Shown here one piece after another: positions 8,652-19,509 of a stretch of DNA of 64,000 bases; positions within the stretch are counted from its first letter, which is position 1, and each line of letters starts with the position of its first letter. The stretch is from assembly GCF_012035195.1 (NCBI RefSeq), contig NZ_JAAVJH010000004.1, positions 310,001 to 374,000 on the forward strand, in the 5' to 3' direction. This stretch comes from Sphingomonas corticis (GTDB lineage Bacteria; Pseudomonadota; Alphaproteobacteria; Sphingomonadales; Sphingomonadaceae). Position numbers and translations under genes: made by a program. The notes below the pieces were generated by a model. It was not told the origin of the DNA, did no database searches, and was given only the letters and a program-made list of their open reading frames with translations.

Positions 8652-9440
8652 TCAGCGCCGCTCCAGCAGCAGCGACTGCACCGCGCGGCCGAAATAGCCG
8701 TGCCGGTCCGCCAGCCGCGTCATCGCCACTCCCTGCCCGTCCGCCCCGGCCCAGGTCTCCGCATCGGAGAAGATCCACTCGCCCTCGGGCAGCCTCGCGA
8801 AGCTGACCGTCAGGTCGGCGTTCAGGAACGTCCACTCGGCGAAGGGCAGCACCGGCGCGATCCCGTTGGAGAAGTCCGCCACCGCCATCGCGCGCATCGC
8901 CGGCGACGTGTCCGCGCCGGCGACGGTCGCACGATGCTGCCGGAACCAAGCCTGGCCCGGCCCCAGCTCGCCGAACCCGCCGCGCAGCCGCCGCACGTCG
9001 AAGTTCGCGCCGAAGTTCACGGCATCGCGCGTCAGCCCGCGGAAGCCCGCGTCGGGCGCGACCTCCTCCGGCGCGGAGGCGACCGGCGGCATCGCCACGC
9101 CGCCCGGCAGCGGCTGATCCACCGTGCGGACGCGCAGCACCGTCGCGCGCGTCACCTCGCTGCCCTCGTGCAACAGGCGCACCTGCACCAACTGGATCTT
9201 GCGCCCTTGGCGCAGCACCTCGGCCTCGACGTGGATCGGGCCGACCGGCACCGGCCGCAGCAGCTCCACCGTCACCCGCGCCACGCGCATCGGCGCCAGC
9301 GTCGGCACCGCCTCCGCCGCGTGCACCGCCAGCGCGGACGGCGCGCCGCCGTGCTGGAGCCGGGGGTGCCACGGCCCCGCCGCGAAAGCGGTGGCGCGAT
9401 AGGCGGCGCCCTCGCGAGTGAAGATCGCATCGTCGGTCAT
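8652..9440 (-). CDS. Acyl-CoA thioesterase-like double hot-dog protein
   Basis: 262 residues. The N-terminal half (WHPRLQHGGAPSALAVHAAE; VARVTVELLRPVPVGPIHVE) and the C-terminal half (AEWTFLNADLTVSFARLPEGEW) form a tandem hot-dog arrangement like TesB / 4HBT_3 proteins. These hydrolyse acyl-CoA thioesters or act in aromatic degradation. The catalytic residues are not obvious to me and the substrate is unknown. The start at 9440 (MTDDAIF) removes 66 upstream residues of non-family sequence. No signal peptide; cytoplasmic. Confidence 0.82.
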   Translation of the reverse strand: MTDDAIFTREGAAYRATAFAAGPWHPRLQHGGAPSALAVHAAEAVPTLAPMRVARVTVELLRPVPVGPIHVEAEVLRQGRKIQLVQVRLLHEGSEVTRATVLRVRTVDQPLPGGVAMPPVASAPEEVAPDAGFRGLTRDAVNFGANFDVRRLRGGFGELGPGQAWFRQHRATVAGADTSPAMRAMAVADFSNGIAPVLPFAEWTFLNADLTVSFARLPEGEWIFSDAETWAGADGQGVAMTRLADRHGYFGRAVQSLLLERR

Positions 9441-9666
9441 GCGCGCGAGGCTAGAGGGAAGAGCGCGGGTTCGACAAGCTCGGCGCGAGTGGAAGGGGGG
9501 ACCGCCACCTCTGGGGTGAGCGAAGTCGGAGCCCGGTTCTTCCTCGGCGGGCCACGCCGCGGGCGAAGCCCGCGTCGTCGGACGGGTTCGGCTGACGCCG
9601 ACCCGCCGGCCGTGCCGGACGCTGCGCCGCCGGCGCACCGGCCCGCGGCGCGCGGGCCTGCGCCCG

Positions 9667-10389
9667 TCAGTACATATGCTGCCCGCCGTTGATGCTCAGC
9701 GTCGATCCGGTCACGAACCCGCCCTCCTCGGAGCACAGGAAGGCGACGCCGCGCGCGATCTCGCTCGCCTGGCCCAGGCGGCCGACCGGGATCTTCGCCA
9801 CGATCTTCTCCAGCACATCGGCGGGGACGGCGGCGACCATGTCGGTGTCGATATAGCCGGGCGCGATCGCGTTCACCGTCACGCCGGCGCGCGCGCCTTC
9901 CTGCGCCAGCGCCTTGGTGAAGCCGTGGATGCCGCTCTTCGCCGCGGCATAGTTCACCTGCCCGTATTGCCCCGCCTGGCCGTTGATCGAGCCGATGTTG
10001 ACGATGCGCCCCCACTTCTTCTCGCGCATCCCGGGGAACACCGCCTTGGCCATGTTGAAACAGCCGCCCAGGTTGGTGTCCATGACCTCCTTCCACATCT
10101 GGTAGGTCATCTTCAGGATCGTGCCGTCGCGGGTGATGCCGGCGTTGTTCACCAGCACGTCGACCGGCCCCAGCGCCGCGGCGACCTCCGCCACACCCGC
10201 CTGGCAGGCGTCGTAGTCGGCCACATCCCACTTGAACGCCGCGATGCCGGTCCGCGCGGTGAAGTCGCGCGCGCGCTCGTCGTTGCCGGCGTAGTTCGCC
10301 GCGACAGTCATGCCGGCGTCCTTCAGCGCGACGCTGATCGCCTCACCGATGCCGCGCGTGCCGCCGGTGACGATCGCTACCCGTGCCAT
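9667..10389 (-). CDS. phaB: Acetoacetyl-CoA reductase
   Basis: 240-residue SDR. TGGTRGIG is at ~8-15, NNAGITRDG at ~85-93, the Ser in GSINGQAGQ and YAAAK in the active site, and a C-terminal GGQHMY. The combination NNAGITRD, MTYQMWKEVMDTNL and INGQAGQ is the PhaB/PhbB signature, so it should reduce acetoacetyl-CoA to (R)-3-hydroxybutyryl-CoA with NADPH for polyhydroxybutyrate. The ATG at 10389 has a strong GGAGAGGAG upstream. No phaA or phaC lies nearby in the window. Confidence 0.92.
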   Translation of the reverse strand: MARVAIVTGGTRGIGEAISVALKDAGMTVAANYAGNDERARDFTARTGIAAFKWDVADYDACQAGVAEVAAALGPVDVLVNNAGITRDGTILKMTYQMWKEVMDTNLGGCFNMAKAVFPGMREKKWGRIVNIGSINGQAGQYGQVNYAAAKSGIHGFTKALAQEGARAGVTVNAIAPGYIDTDMVAAVPADVLEKIVAKIPVGRLGQASEIARGVAFLCSEEGGFVTGSTLSINGGQHMY

Positions 10390-10420
10390 GCAAACTCCTC
10401 TCCCTTGCTCTGCGGCAAGG

Positions 10421-11425
10421 CTAGGCAGGCGCGACCCACCCCGCAAGTTCCCGCGCCAGTAAGCCACGCAACATCACAATCCCGGCGGGGGTGTCGTTGA
10501 GGCAGGGCAGGTAGGCGAAATGCGTGCCGCCCGCCGCCTCGAAGCTCTCCCGCCCCCGGATGCTGAGCTCCTCCAGCGTTTCCAGGCAATCGGCGGAGAA
10601 GCCCGGCGCCACGATCGCCACCTTGCGCGCGCCGGTGGCGGGCAGCGCCTCCAGCACCTTGTCGGTGGCGGGCTCCAGCCACTTGGCGCGGCCGAAGCGG
10701 CTCTGGAAGGTGACGGTCAGCTCGCGCCCCAGCGCCTCGGACAGCAGCCGCGCGGTCTTGCGGCAGTGGCAGTGGTACGGATCGCCCAGCTCCAGCGTGC
10801 GCTGCGGCATTCCGTGGAAGCTGGCGAGGATCGCGTCCGGCGCGAAATCCAGCTGCTGCAGCTGTGCGCGCACGTTGGTCGCCAGCGCGTCGATATAGGC
10901 CGGATCGTCGTGATAGGGCGGCAAGGTGCGCAGCGCCGGCTGCCACCGCATTCCCGCCAGCGCGGCGAACGCCTTGTCGTTGGCGGTCGCGGTCGTCGCG
11001 GCGCAATATTGCGGATAGAGCGGAGCGAACAGGATGCGCTCGCACCCCGCGTCCTTCAGCGCGCGCAGCCGGTCGACAATGGCGGGGCGGCCGTAGCGCA
11101 TGGCATAATCGACCGTCACGTCCGGGCCGAACGCGTCCTTCAGCGCCAGCGCCTGCCGCCGCGTGATCGCGGCCAGCGGCGATCCGTCCTCGGTCCACAC
11201 CTGCCGATAGGCGTGCGCCGACTTCTTCGGCCGCGTCGTCAGCACCGCACCGCGCAGGATCGGCTGCCAGACCAGCCGCGGGATCTCCACCACGCGGGGG
11301 TCGGACAGGAACTCGGCCAGGTAGCGGCGCACGCTGGCGGCGTCGGCGGCGTCGGGCGTGCCCAGGTTGACGAGCAGCACGCCGACGCGCGGGGCCGGGA
11401 TTGTGGGGTGGTCGGAAGGGTTCAT
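10421..11425 (-). CDS. hemH: Ferrochelatase
   Basis: 334 residues. GVLLVNLGTPDA starts the protein, as in HemH. The catalytic His is in SFHGMPQRTLELGDPY (~200-215), with TFQSRFGRAKWLEP and VAPGFSADCLETLEEL later. It inserts Fe2+ into protoporphyrin IX, the last step of haem synthesis. The CHCRKT segment has two Cys, which could relate to the [2Fe-2S] clusters known in some bacterial ferrochelatases, but I cannot confirm four ligands. Its ATG overlaps the stop of the upstream IorB-like gene (ATGA). Confidence 0.95.
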   Translation of the reverse strand: MNPSDHPTIPAPRVGVLLVNLGTPDAADAASVRRYLAEFLSDPRVVEIPRLVWQPILRGAVLTTRPKKSAHAYRQVWTEDGSPLAAITRRQALALKDAFGPDVTVDYAMRYGRPAIVDRLRALKDAGCERILFAPLYPQYCAATTATANDKAFAALAGMRWQPALRTLPPYHDDPAYIDALATNVRAQLQQLDFAPDAILASFHGMPQRTLELGDPYHCHCRKTARLLSEALGRELTVTFQSRFGRAKWLEPATDKVLEALPATGARKVAIVAPGFSADCLETLEELSIRGRESFEAAGGTHFAYLPCLNDTPAGIVMLRGLLARELAGWVAPA

Positions 11426-13629
11426 CGCGCGCTCAACGGCAGCGTGCGCACCCGCGTTCCGGTCGCCGCGCGCAATGCGTTCGCGACCGCCGGGGCGACC
11501 GCCACCACGCCCAGGTCGCCGACGCCGCCGGGATCGGCTGTGGAAGGGATCAGCTCCACCGTCACCTCGGGCGCGGTGGCGAGCGTCGGTAGCCGGACGG
11601 CGGACATCAACCGCGTCGTCGCCAGCCCTTCGGCGTATCCGGTGGTGCAGCCCGTCGCCAGCGCCGCGCCGAACACCAGCCCGCCCTCAACCTGCTGGCG
11701 CACTCCGTCAGGATTGATCGCGCGGCCGCAGTCCACCGCCGCGACCAGCCGGTCGATCGCGACGCGCCCGTCCTCGCCCTGGTGCACCTCGGCCAGGACG
11801 GCGATGCAGCTGCCCGCCATCGTGTGGCAGGCGATGCCCTGTCCGCTGCCCACCATGCCGCCCTCCCATCCGCCCAGCGCCGACACCGTGGACAGGCACC
11901 GCGCCATGCGCGCGTCGCCGCCCAGCATTCCGATGCGGTAGGACACGGGCTCGCTCTGCGCGACATGCGCCAGCTCGTCGACGAAGCATTCGGTGAAGAA
12001 GGCGGTGTAGCCATGCGCCCCGCCGCGCAGGTGGCCGATTGCCAGCGGCAGGTCGGCCGGGTGGTGGTCGATCGCGATCGCGGGGATGCGATAGCCCGGC
12101 CGTGCGCCCGCCACCGCATGGCCGTCCGCGCCGTCGGGCAGCGCGCGCGCCACCCGCGCGAGCGGATCGTGCGCCAGCAGCCGCGCCGCCAGCGCGCGGC
12201 CGCTGGCCGGGGCGGCGATGGCGGCGTGCCAGCCGAGGATCTGCCCGTTGGGCGCCAGCCGCGCGGTCATCCGCGCCCGCGCCGGCGCGCGCACCGGCTG
12301 GTGCATCAGCGCCTCGCCGCGCGACCAGGTCAGCTGCACCGGCCGGCGCAGCCGCTGCGCCAGGATCGCGGCCTGGCGCGCGACGGCTGGTTCCAGCGCC
12401 GCGCCGAAGCCTCCGCCGACCAGCATCGGGTGGACGATCACCTGCGTGGTCGACAGCCCGGCCGCCTCCGCCGCGGCGGCCTGCGCGATGCCGGGCGCCT
12501 CGGTCGCGATCCACAGCTCCAGGCGTCCGTCCTCGTACTGCGCCGTCGCCGCGGGCGTCTCGATGGCGGCGTGGAGCGCGGGCGCCACCGCGTACTCGGC
12601 GCGAATCAGCCGCGCCCCTCGGAATGCGGCGCCCACGTCGCCCTCGCTCGCCGCTCGCCAGCCCTCACCCGCCAGCGCCGCCTCCAGCGCTGCGTCGGGG
12701 TCGGCGGGCAGGGGGCCGTCGGTCGCGAAGCGGGGCGCCAGCGCGGCGAGCCCGCGATTGGCCGCCCACCAATTGTTCGCCACCGCCGCCACCCAGTGTG
12801 CGGTCTCGACCACGGAAACCATGCCGCGCACCCGCTCGGCGGCGCGCTTGTCGCACGACAGCAGCCGCGACGCGGGCGTCGGTCCCTGCCGGATGCTGGC
12901 GAAGACCATGTCGGGCAGGCGGATGTCCGCGGTGAAGTTGGCGCTGCCGTCCACCTTGGCGGGGACGTCGATGCGCGGCAGCGACCGGCCGGTCAGCCGT
13001 CCCTCGTCGCCGATGCGCAGCGGCAGCTCGTCGGGCAGCGTCTCCGCCGCCGCCGCCTCCGCCAGCTCGCCGAAGCGCAGTCGCCGCCCGCCCATTGTGA
13101 CGAAGCCGTCGGCGGTGTCGCAGGCCTGCCAGTCCGCGTCCCATCGCGCGGCGGCGGCCTTGCACAGCAGCACGCGTGCCGCCGCCCCCGCCTCGCGCAG
13201 CGGCGCCTCGAACCGGCGCACGCCCGTGGAGGCGGCGGTCAGCATCAGCGCGGATCGTGTCCAATGCTCCTCGCGCACGCCTTCGGGCACGCGGTCGAAC
13301 GCCCCGGCGAACAGCGCGTCGGCGGCCAGCGGATTGGCGTAGAGCGGGCTGACCGGCGCCGCCTCGACGCCCACCGTGCGCCAGTCCGCGCCCAGCTCGT
13401 CCGCCACGATCTGCGCCAGCGCGGTAGTGATGCCCTGCCCGGTCTCTGCCTGCGGCACCGCCACGATCACCTGCCCGTCGCGCGCGATCTTCAGGAAGGG
13501 GCCGAACACCGTTTCCCCCGGCGCGGCGGGCAGGGTCGCCCGATACGCCCGCGGCCACGCCGCCCAGGCGACGACCAGCCCCACGCCGACGCCGCCGGAG
13601 ATCAGCAGATTGCGCCGGGTGATCGCCAT
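11422..13629 (-). CDS. IorB-like xanthine/aldehyde oxidase family molybdopterin subunit
   Basis: 735 residues. The N-terminus MAITRRNLLISGGVGVGLVV is a twin-arginine signal, so it is exported folded with cofactor. The body matches the isoquinoline 1-oxidoreductase beta-subunit group of molybdenum hydroxylases (AETGQGITTALAQIVADELG; PAKVDGSANFTADIRLPDMV; HPMLVGGGFGAALEPAVARQ). These proteins normally work with a small [2Fe-2S] subunit and often a cytochrome c. No such partner gene is visible on either side; hemH is coupled downstream. Substrate unknown. Confidence 0.88.
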   Translation of the reverse strand: MAITRRNLLISGGVGVGLVVAWAAWPRAYRATLPAAPGETVFGPFLKIARDGQVIVAVPQAETGQGITTALAQIVADELGADWRTVGVEAAPVSPLYANPLAADALFAGAFDRVPEGVREEHWTRSALMLTAASTGVRRFEAPLREAGAAARVLLCKAAAARWDADWQACDTADGFVTMGGRRLRFGELAEAAAAETLPDELPLRIGDEGRLTGRSLPRIDVPAKVDGSANFTADIRLPDMVFASIRQGPTPASRLLSCDKRAAERVRGMVSVVETAHWVAAVANNWWAANRGLAALAPRFATDGPLPADPDAALEAALAGEGWRAASEGDVGAAFRGARLIRAEYAVAPALHAAIETPAATAQYEDGRLELWIATEAPGIAQAAAAEAAGLSTTQVIVHPMLVGGGFGAALEPAVARQAAILAQRLRRPVQLTWSRGEALMHQPVRAPARARMTARLAPNGQILGWHAAIAAPASGRALAARLLAHDPLARVARALPDGADGHAVAGARPGYRIPAIAIDHHPADLPLAIGHLRGGAHGYTAFFTECFVDELAHVAQSEPVSYRIGMLGGDARMARCLSTVSALGGWEGGMVGSGQGIACHTMAGSCIAVLAEVHQGEDGRVAIDRLVAAVDCGRAINPDGVRQQVEGGLVFGAALATGCTTGYAEGLATTRLMSAVRLPTLATAPEVTVELIPSTADPGGVGDLGVVAVAPAVANALRAATGTRVRTLPLSAR

Positions 13630-13666
13630 GGTGGTGGGGTTAGCCCGTAGGGGAGGGAAGGGGAAG

Positions 13667-13900
13667 GTTCACGCGAAGACGCGAAGACGCGAAGAAAGAC
13701 GAAGGCTTGTTCACGCGGAGGCGCGGAGACGCGGAGAGTTGCGCGCGCTGCTCCGTCCCGAGCCGCCGGCGGCGGCTCCCTCCAGACTATGCGAGGGTGA
13801 GGCCGCTTCGCGGGAGCGCGCGCGGTGCGACGACATCCTCCGCGTCTCCGCGCCTCCGCGTGAACCAACCTTCTTCGCGCCTTCCCGTCTTTGCGTGAAC
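13667..13900. repeat. 234-bp element with long terminal inverted repeats
   Basis: The left arm (13667-13738) begins GTTCACGCGAAGACGCGAAG, and a second GTTCACGCGGAGGCGCGG follows inside it. The right arm (13836-13900), read on the other strand, begins GTTCACGCAAAGACGGGAAG and also has GTTCACGCGGAGGCGCGG inside. The arms are ~65-70 nt and imperfect, with ~100 nt between them. The right edge abuts the stop codon of the acyl-CoA synthetase gene. There is no credible protein inside. It resembles a MITE or large hairpin element. Confidence 0.8.
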
Positions 13901-15598
<1,698 letters not shown>

Positions 15599-15663
15599 CC
15601 GTCTCTCCGCTTGGGTTTGTCCCTTGCACCCCTTATGCAGGCGCGGTTCGAGAGGGAAAAGCC

Positions 15664-16584
15664 TTGATCCTACCCATGTTCGCCAGTGCCGCCGGGATCG
15701 CCCCCGCCGTGGCCGGCCCGGTCGCCACCGCCGGCCATGTCCGCTTCGCCGATCTCGGCCTGCATCCCGACGTCTTCTCCATCGGCGCCTTCACGCTGCG
15801 CTGGTACAGCCTGGCCTATATCGCGGGCATCGTCGTCGGCTGGTGGTACCTCCTGAAGCTGCTGGCGCAGCCGGGCGCGCCGATGGCGCGGCGGCACGCC
15901 GACGATCTGGTCTTCTACGCCACGCTCGGCATCATCCTGGGCGGGCGGATCGGCTATGTCCTGTTCTACGCGCCGCGGATGCTGCTGGAGCCGCTCTCCG
16001 TCTTCCGGCTGTGGGACGGCGGGATGAGCTTCCACGGCGGGGTGATCGGCACCTCGCTCGGCCTCATCTGGTTCGCGCGGGTGCACAAGCTCGACTGGCT
16101 GCGCATCCACGACTACGTCGCCTGCGCGGTGCCCTTCGGCCTGTTCTTCGGCCGCCTCGCCAATTTCGTGAACGGGGAATTGTGGGGGAAGCCGAGCGAC
16201 GTGCCCTGGGCGATCGTCTTCGACCGCACCGTGCCCGTCGGCATGGCCGAGCCCGCGCGCCACCCGAGCCAATTGTACGAGGCCGGGCTGGAGGGCATCG
16301 CGCTGTTCGCGCTGCTCGCCTTCTTCTTCTGGCGCACGCGCGCGCGCTACAATCCGGGGATGCTGGTCGGCATCTTCCTCGCCGGCTACGGCGTCGCGCG
16401 CTTCACCGTGGAATTCTTCCGCGAGCCCGACCAGCAATTGCGCGAGTTCGCCGCGGCGACGGGCCTCCACATGGGCCAGTGGCTGTGCGTGCCGATGATC
16501 GCCGGGGGCGCCTTCCTGATCGCGACCGCTAAGGCGCGCCGCCGCCGCGTCGAGCCGATCGCCGGGACGCAGAGCGTCGCGTAG
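15664..16584 (+). CDS. lgt: Prolipoprotein diacylglyceryl transferase
   Basis: 306 residues, seven hydrophobic segments. Lgt signatures are [22 protein letters not shown] (with the essential His) and [15 protein letters not shown]. It transfers diacylglyceryl from phosphatidylglycerol to the lipobox Cys in the inner membrane; candidate substrates here include the lipoproteins at 4791, 24608 and 57898. I use the TTG at 15664 because GAGAGGGA lies ~8 bases upstream. The ATG at 15676 is possible but poorly spaced. Confidence 0.94.
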   Translation: MILPMFASAAGIAPAVAGPVATAGHVRFADLGLHPDVFSIGAFTLRWYSLAYIAGIVVGWWYLLKLLAQPGAPMARRHADDLVFYATLGIILGGRIGYVLFYAPRMLLEPLSVFRLWDGGMSFHGGVIGTSLGLIWFARVHKLDWLRIHDYVACAVPFGLFFGRLANFVNGELWGKPSDVPWAIVFDRTVPVGMAEPARHPSQLYEAGLEGIALFALLAFFFWRTRARYNPGMLVGIFLAGYGVARFTVEFFREPDQQLREFAAATGLHMGQWLCVPMIAGGAFLIATAKARRRRVEPIAGTQSVA

Positions 16585-16622
16585 CCGCGGCTACACACCG
16601 GCACAGCCAAGGAGAAGAACCG

Positions 16623-17090
16623 ATGACGAACCGCATCCGCCTGTCGGGCGTCGCGCTGAGTGTCGCGCTGGGCCTCGGGCTGGCCGGCGCTGCATCCCCC
16701 GCCTTGGCGCAGGACGGGGGCGCGGCGCTCGACCGCTTGCTGGCGTGCGACGCAGAGGCGGACGCCGGCGCGCGCCTCGCCTGCTTCGACGAGCGGGCAG
16801 CGCAGGTCCGGCGGATGCGGCAATCCGCGGTAAGGGCGCTGGAGCCGCGCGCCGCCAGGCCGGCGCGCCCCGCCTTCTCCGCCGTGGATTCGACAGTGCG
16901 GGCTGTCGACATCCTGCGCAACGGCTACTGGCGCGTGACGCTGGCGGACGGGTCGGTTTGGCAGAACAGCCAGCCGTCGGAAGTGGCGCCCCAGCAGGGC
17001 AGTACAATGTCGATCCGCAAGGGAGCGCTCGGCGGGCTACGCGCCACATCGGGCGCGCTCAGCGGTGTCGCCGTTCGACCCGCGTCTTGA
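16623..17090 (+). CDS. Small secreted protein, first of three paralogues (C-x(n)-RLxCxD family)
   Basis: 155 residues. The signal peptide ends near PALAQ (~30). The mature part starts with LLACDAEADAGARLACFDERA, a paired-Cys motif shared with the proteins at 35195 and 38993. The C-terminal half (VTLADGSVWQ, then MSIRKGALGG) matches the same two proteins and looks like a small beta domain. It lacks the middle segment that the other two carry. AAGGAG lies just before the ATG. It is inserted between lgt and the MidA-like gene. Function unknown. Confidence 0.75.
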   Translation: MTNRIRLSGVALSVALGLGLAGAASPALAQDGGAALDRLLACDAEADAGARLACFDERAAQVRRMRQSAVRALEPRAARPARPAFSAVDSTVRAVDILRNGYWRVTLADGSVWQNSQPSEVAPQQGSTMSIRKGALGGLRATSGALSGVAVRPAS

Positions 17091-17153
17091 GCGGCGGTGC
17101 CCTGTCGGCGGGGCGCGGTTGCCGTGCGGTGCCCGGCCCGGCATGAGCATCAC

Positions 17154-18194
17154 GTGACCGATCCCGCGACCGACCCGGCCGAACCGCTGCTGGCGGAGCG
17201 GCTCGCCCGCGCGATCACGCTGGGCGGGCCGATCCCGGTCAGCCAGTTCATGGGCGCCGCCAACGCCCATTACTATGCCACGCGTGACCCGCTGGGCGCC
17301 GCGGGCGACTTCACCACCGCGCCCGAGATCTCGCAGATGTTCGGCGAGCTGATCGGCGCCTGGGCCGCGGACCTGTGGACTCGCGCCGGGCGCCCGGCGG
17401 TCGCCTGGGTGGAACTCGGGCCGGGGCGCGGCACGCTCGGCGCCGACGCGCTGCGGGTGATGGCGCGCGCGGGGCTCACGCCCCCGGTCCACCTGGTCGA
17501 GACAAGCCCGACGCTGCGCCGCGCCCAGACCGAGCGGATGCCAGGCGCCACCTTCCACGATTCGCCCGAGACGCTGCCCGCCGACGTGCCGCTCCTCGTC
17601 GTCGCCAACGAATTCTTCGACGCGCTGCCGATCCGCCAGCTCGTCCGCCGCGGCGCCACGTGGCACGAGCGGCTGGTCGCCTGCCAGGACACGCTGTTCC
17701 TGCCCGTGGCGGGGAAGGAGGTGCCGCGCACCATCATCCCCGCGCACCTCGCCGACGCGCCGCCGGGATCGATCATCGAGACTTCGCCCGCCGGCGTCGC
17801 GGTGATGGCCGGCCTCGCCGCGCGCGTCACGGCGCAGGGCGGCGCCGTGCTGGCGATCGACTATGGCTACGAAGGACCCGCGGTCGGCGACACGCTCCAG
17901 GCGGTCCGCGCGCATGCCTTCGCCAACCCGTTCGAGGCGCCGGGCGAGCAGGATCTGACCGCGCACGTCGATTTCGCCACGCTGGCGCTGGTGGCGCGCG
18001 CGTCCGGCGCGGCGGTGGCGGGGCCGGTGGGGCAGGGCGCGTTCCTGACGGCGCTGGGGATCGACGCGCGCGCCGCGGCGCTGGGCGACCGGGTGGCGCC
18101 CGACCGCGCGCGACTGGTGGAGGAGATGGGAGAATTGTTCAAGGTGCTGTCGATCCGCCACGCCGACTGGCCCGAGCCGGTGGGCTTCGCATGA
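17154..18194 (+). CDS. MidA/NDUFAF7-type SAM-dependent methyltransferase (DUF185)
   Basis: 346 residues. PVSQFMGAANAHYYATRDPLGAAGDFTTAPEIS-type N-terminal blocks, ELGPGRGTLGADAL (SAM motif I, ~83-96), and VVANEFFDALPIRQ identify the DUF185/COG1565 family. The mitochondrial member NDUFAF7 methylates an Arg of a complex I subunit. The bacterial target is not established. The GTG at 17154 fits the family N-terminus; the nearby ATG at 17143 gives only a four-codon peptide. It ends in an ATGA overlap with the GNAT gene. Confidence 0.88.
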   Translation: MTDPATDPAEPLLAERLARAITLGGPIPVSQFMGAANAHYYATRDPLGAAGDFTTAPEISQMFGELIGAWAADLWTRAGRPAVAWVELGPGRGTLGADALRVMARAGLTPPVHLVETSPTLRRAQTERMPGATFHDSPETLPADVPLLVVANEFFDALPIRQLVRRGATWHERLVACQDTLFLPVAGKEVPRTIIPAHLADAPPGSIIETSPAGVAVMAGLAARVTAQGGAVLAIDYGYEGPAVGDTLQAVRAHAFANPFEAPGEQDLTAHVDFATLALVARASGAAVAGPVGQGAFLTALGIDARAAALGDRVAPDRARLVEEMGELFKVLSIRHADWPEPVGFA

Positions 18195-18703
18195 CCACGC
18201 CCGCGTATCGCGACGCGCGCGGCGGGGACGCCGCGGCGGTGGCGGCGCTCGCCCGCCGCACGTTCACCGACACCTTCGGCCATCTCTACGCTCCCGCGGA
18301 CCTGGCGCTGTTCCTCGACCGCCACACGGCGGATGCGTGGGCGGCGGAGATCTCCGATCCCGCCTATGCGGTGCGGCTGGTCGAGGCGGACGGCGCGATC
18401 GTCGCCTATGCCAAGCTCGGCCCGCCGTCGCTGCCCTTCACGCCGGAGCACGGCGCGGTGGAGCTGCGGCAATTGTACGTCCTCTCCGCCTTCCACGGCG
18501 GCGGCGTCGCGCAGGCGCTGATGGACTGGACGATCGCCACGGCCCGAGCGCGCGGCGCCGCGGCGCTCTACCTCTCCGTCTTCATCGACAACCACCGCGC
18601 CCGGCGCTTCTACGCGCGCTACGGGTTCGAGGAGGTCGGCCCCTACACCTTCATGGTCGGCACGCACGAGGACGAGGACATCGTCATGAGACTGGCACTA
18701 TGA
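18191..18703 (+). CDS. GNAT-family N-acetyltransferase
   Basis: 170 residues with the GNAT core. The acetyl-CoA region is LRQLYVLSAFHGGGVAQALM (~93-112, a Q/RxxGxG/A-like loop), followed by LYLSVFIDNHRARRFYARYGFEEVG, the usual motif B with the Asn-x-x-Ala-x-x-Phe-Tyr signature. The acceptor is unknown. Both ends overlap neighbours by ATGA (18191-18194 and 18700-18703), so it is translationally coupled within the lgt-midA-pgeF operon. Confidence 0.9.
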   Translation: MTTPAYRDARGGDAAAVAALARRTFTDTFGHLYAPADLALFLDRHTADAWAAEISDPAYAVRLVEADGAIVAYAKLGPPSLPFTPEHGAVELRQLYVLSAFHGGGVAQALMDWTIATARARGAAALYLSVFIDNHRARRFYARYGFEEVGPYTFMVGTHEDEDIVMRLAL

Positions 18704-19482
18704 CGGACGCCGGCGGCGTGGAGGTGAACCGCGCCCGGCTGCTCGCCGGGGTGCCGCACGGCTTCCTGGGCCGGCGCGGCGGCGTCTCCACCGGGGTGAC
18801 GGCTGGGCTGGACCTCGGCCGCCGCGGGCAGGCGGACATCTCCGACGAACTGGCGGAGAATCGCCGCCGCGCGGTGGCGGCGGTGGCGCCGGGGCGTGCG
18901 CTCGCGACGCTCTACCAGGTCCATTCCGCCGAGTGCGTAACCGTGGCCGCGCCGCTGGACGACGCGGCCCGTCCCCATGCCGACGCGATGGCGACCGACC
19001 GGCCCGGGATCGTCCTCGGCATTCTGACCGCCGACTGCGCGCCGGTGCTGCTCGCCGACGCCGCCGCCGGCGTGGTCGGCGCGGCGCACGCGGGGTGGAA
19101 AGGCGCGATCGGCGGCGTCACCGACGCGACCGTCGCGGCGATGGAAGCGCTGGGCGCCGAGCGCGGGCGCATCGTCGCCGCGGTGGGCCCATGCATCGCG
19201 CGCGCCAGCTACGAGGTGGACGATGCATTTCGCCGCCGGTTCGAGGAGGCGGACGCGGAGAACGAGCGCTTCTTCGCCGATGCCGGCCGCGCCGGCCACG
19301 CGCGGTTCGACCTGGAAGGCTATGTCGCCCACCGCCTCGCCGCGGCGGGCGTGGGGAAGGTGGAGACGCTCGGGCTCGACACCTACGCGGACGACCACCG
19401 CTTCTACAGCTTTCGCCGTGCGACCCACCGGGGCGAGGCGGATTACGGCCGGCAGGTGTCGCTCATCGCGCTAAGTGATTGA
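18700..19482 (+). CDS. pgeF: Purine nucleoside phosphorylase / polyphenol oxidase-like (YfiH/PgeF family)
   Basis: 260 residues of the DUF152/COG1496 family. Zn-ligand blocks are visible: YQVHSAECV (His), LTADCAPVLLADA (Cys), and AAHAGWKGAIGG (His). FRRATHRGEADYGRQVSLI is the typical C-terminus. Members act on purine nucleosides or are described as peptidoglycan-editing factors; which applies here cannot be decided. The start codon overlaps the GNAT stop. Confidence 0.9.
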   Translation: MTDAGGVEVNRARLLAGVPHGFLGRRGGVSTGVTAGLDLGRRGQADISDELAENRRRAVAAVAPGRALATLYQVHSAECVTVAAPLDDAARPHADAMATDRPGIVLGILTADCAPVLLADAAAGVVGAAHAGWKGAIGGVTDATVAAMEALGAERGRIVAAVGPCIARASYEVDDAFRRRFEEADAENERFFADAGRAGHARFDLEGYVAHRLAAAGVGKVETLGLDTYADDHRFYSFRRATHRGEADYGRQVSLIALSD

Positions 19483-19509
19483 TCCGCATCACAATAGGAA
19501 CATCGTCCG

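Noticed and set aside
13707..13898. Small open frames inside the inverted-repeat element
   Set aside because: They translate the repeat units into Arg-rich text and the arms mirror each other; the conserved feature is the palindrome, not a protein.
13667..13900. CRISPR-like array because of the repeated GACGCG units
   Set aside because: Units are 8-10 bases, contiguous and palindromic across the element; there are no spacers and no cas genes.
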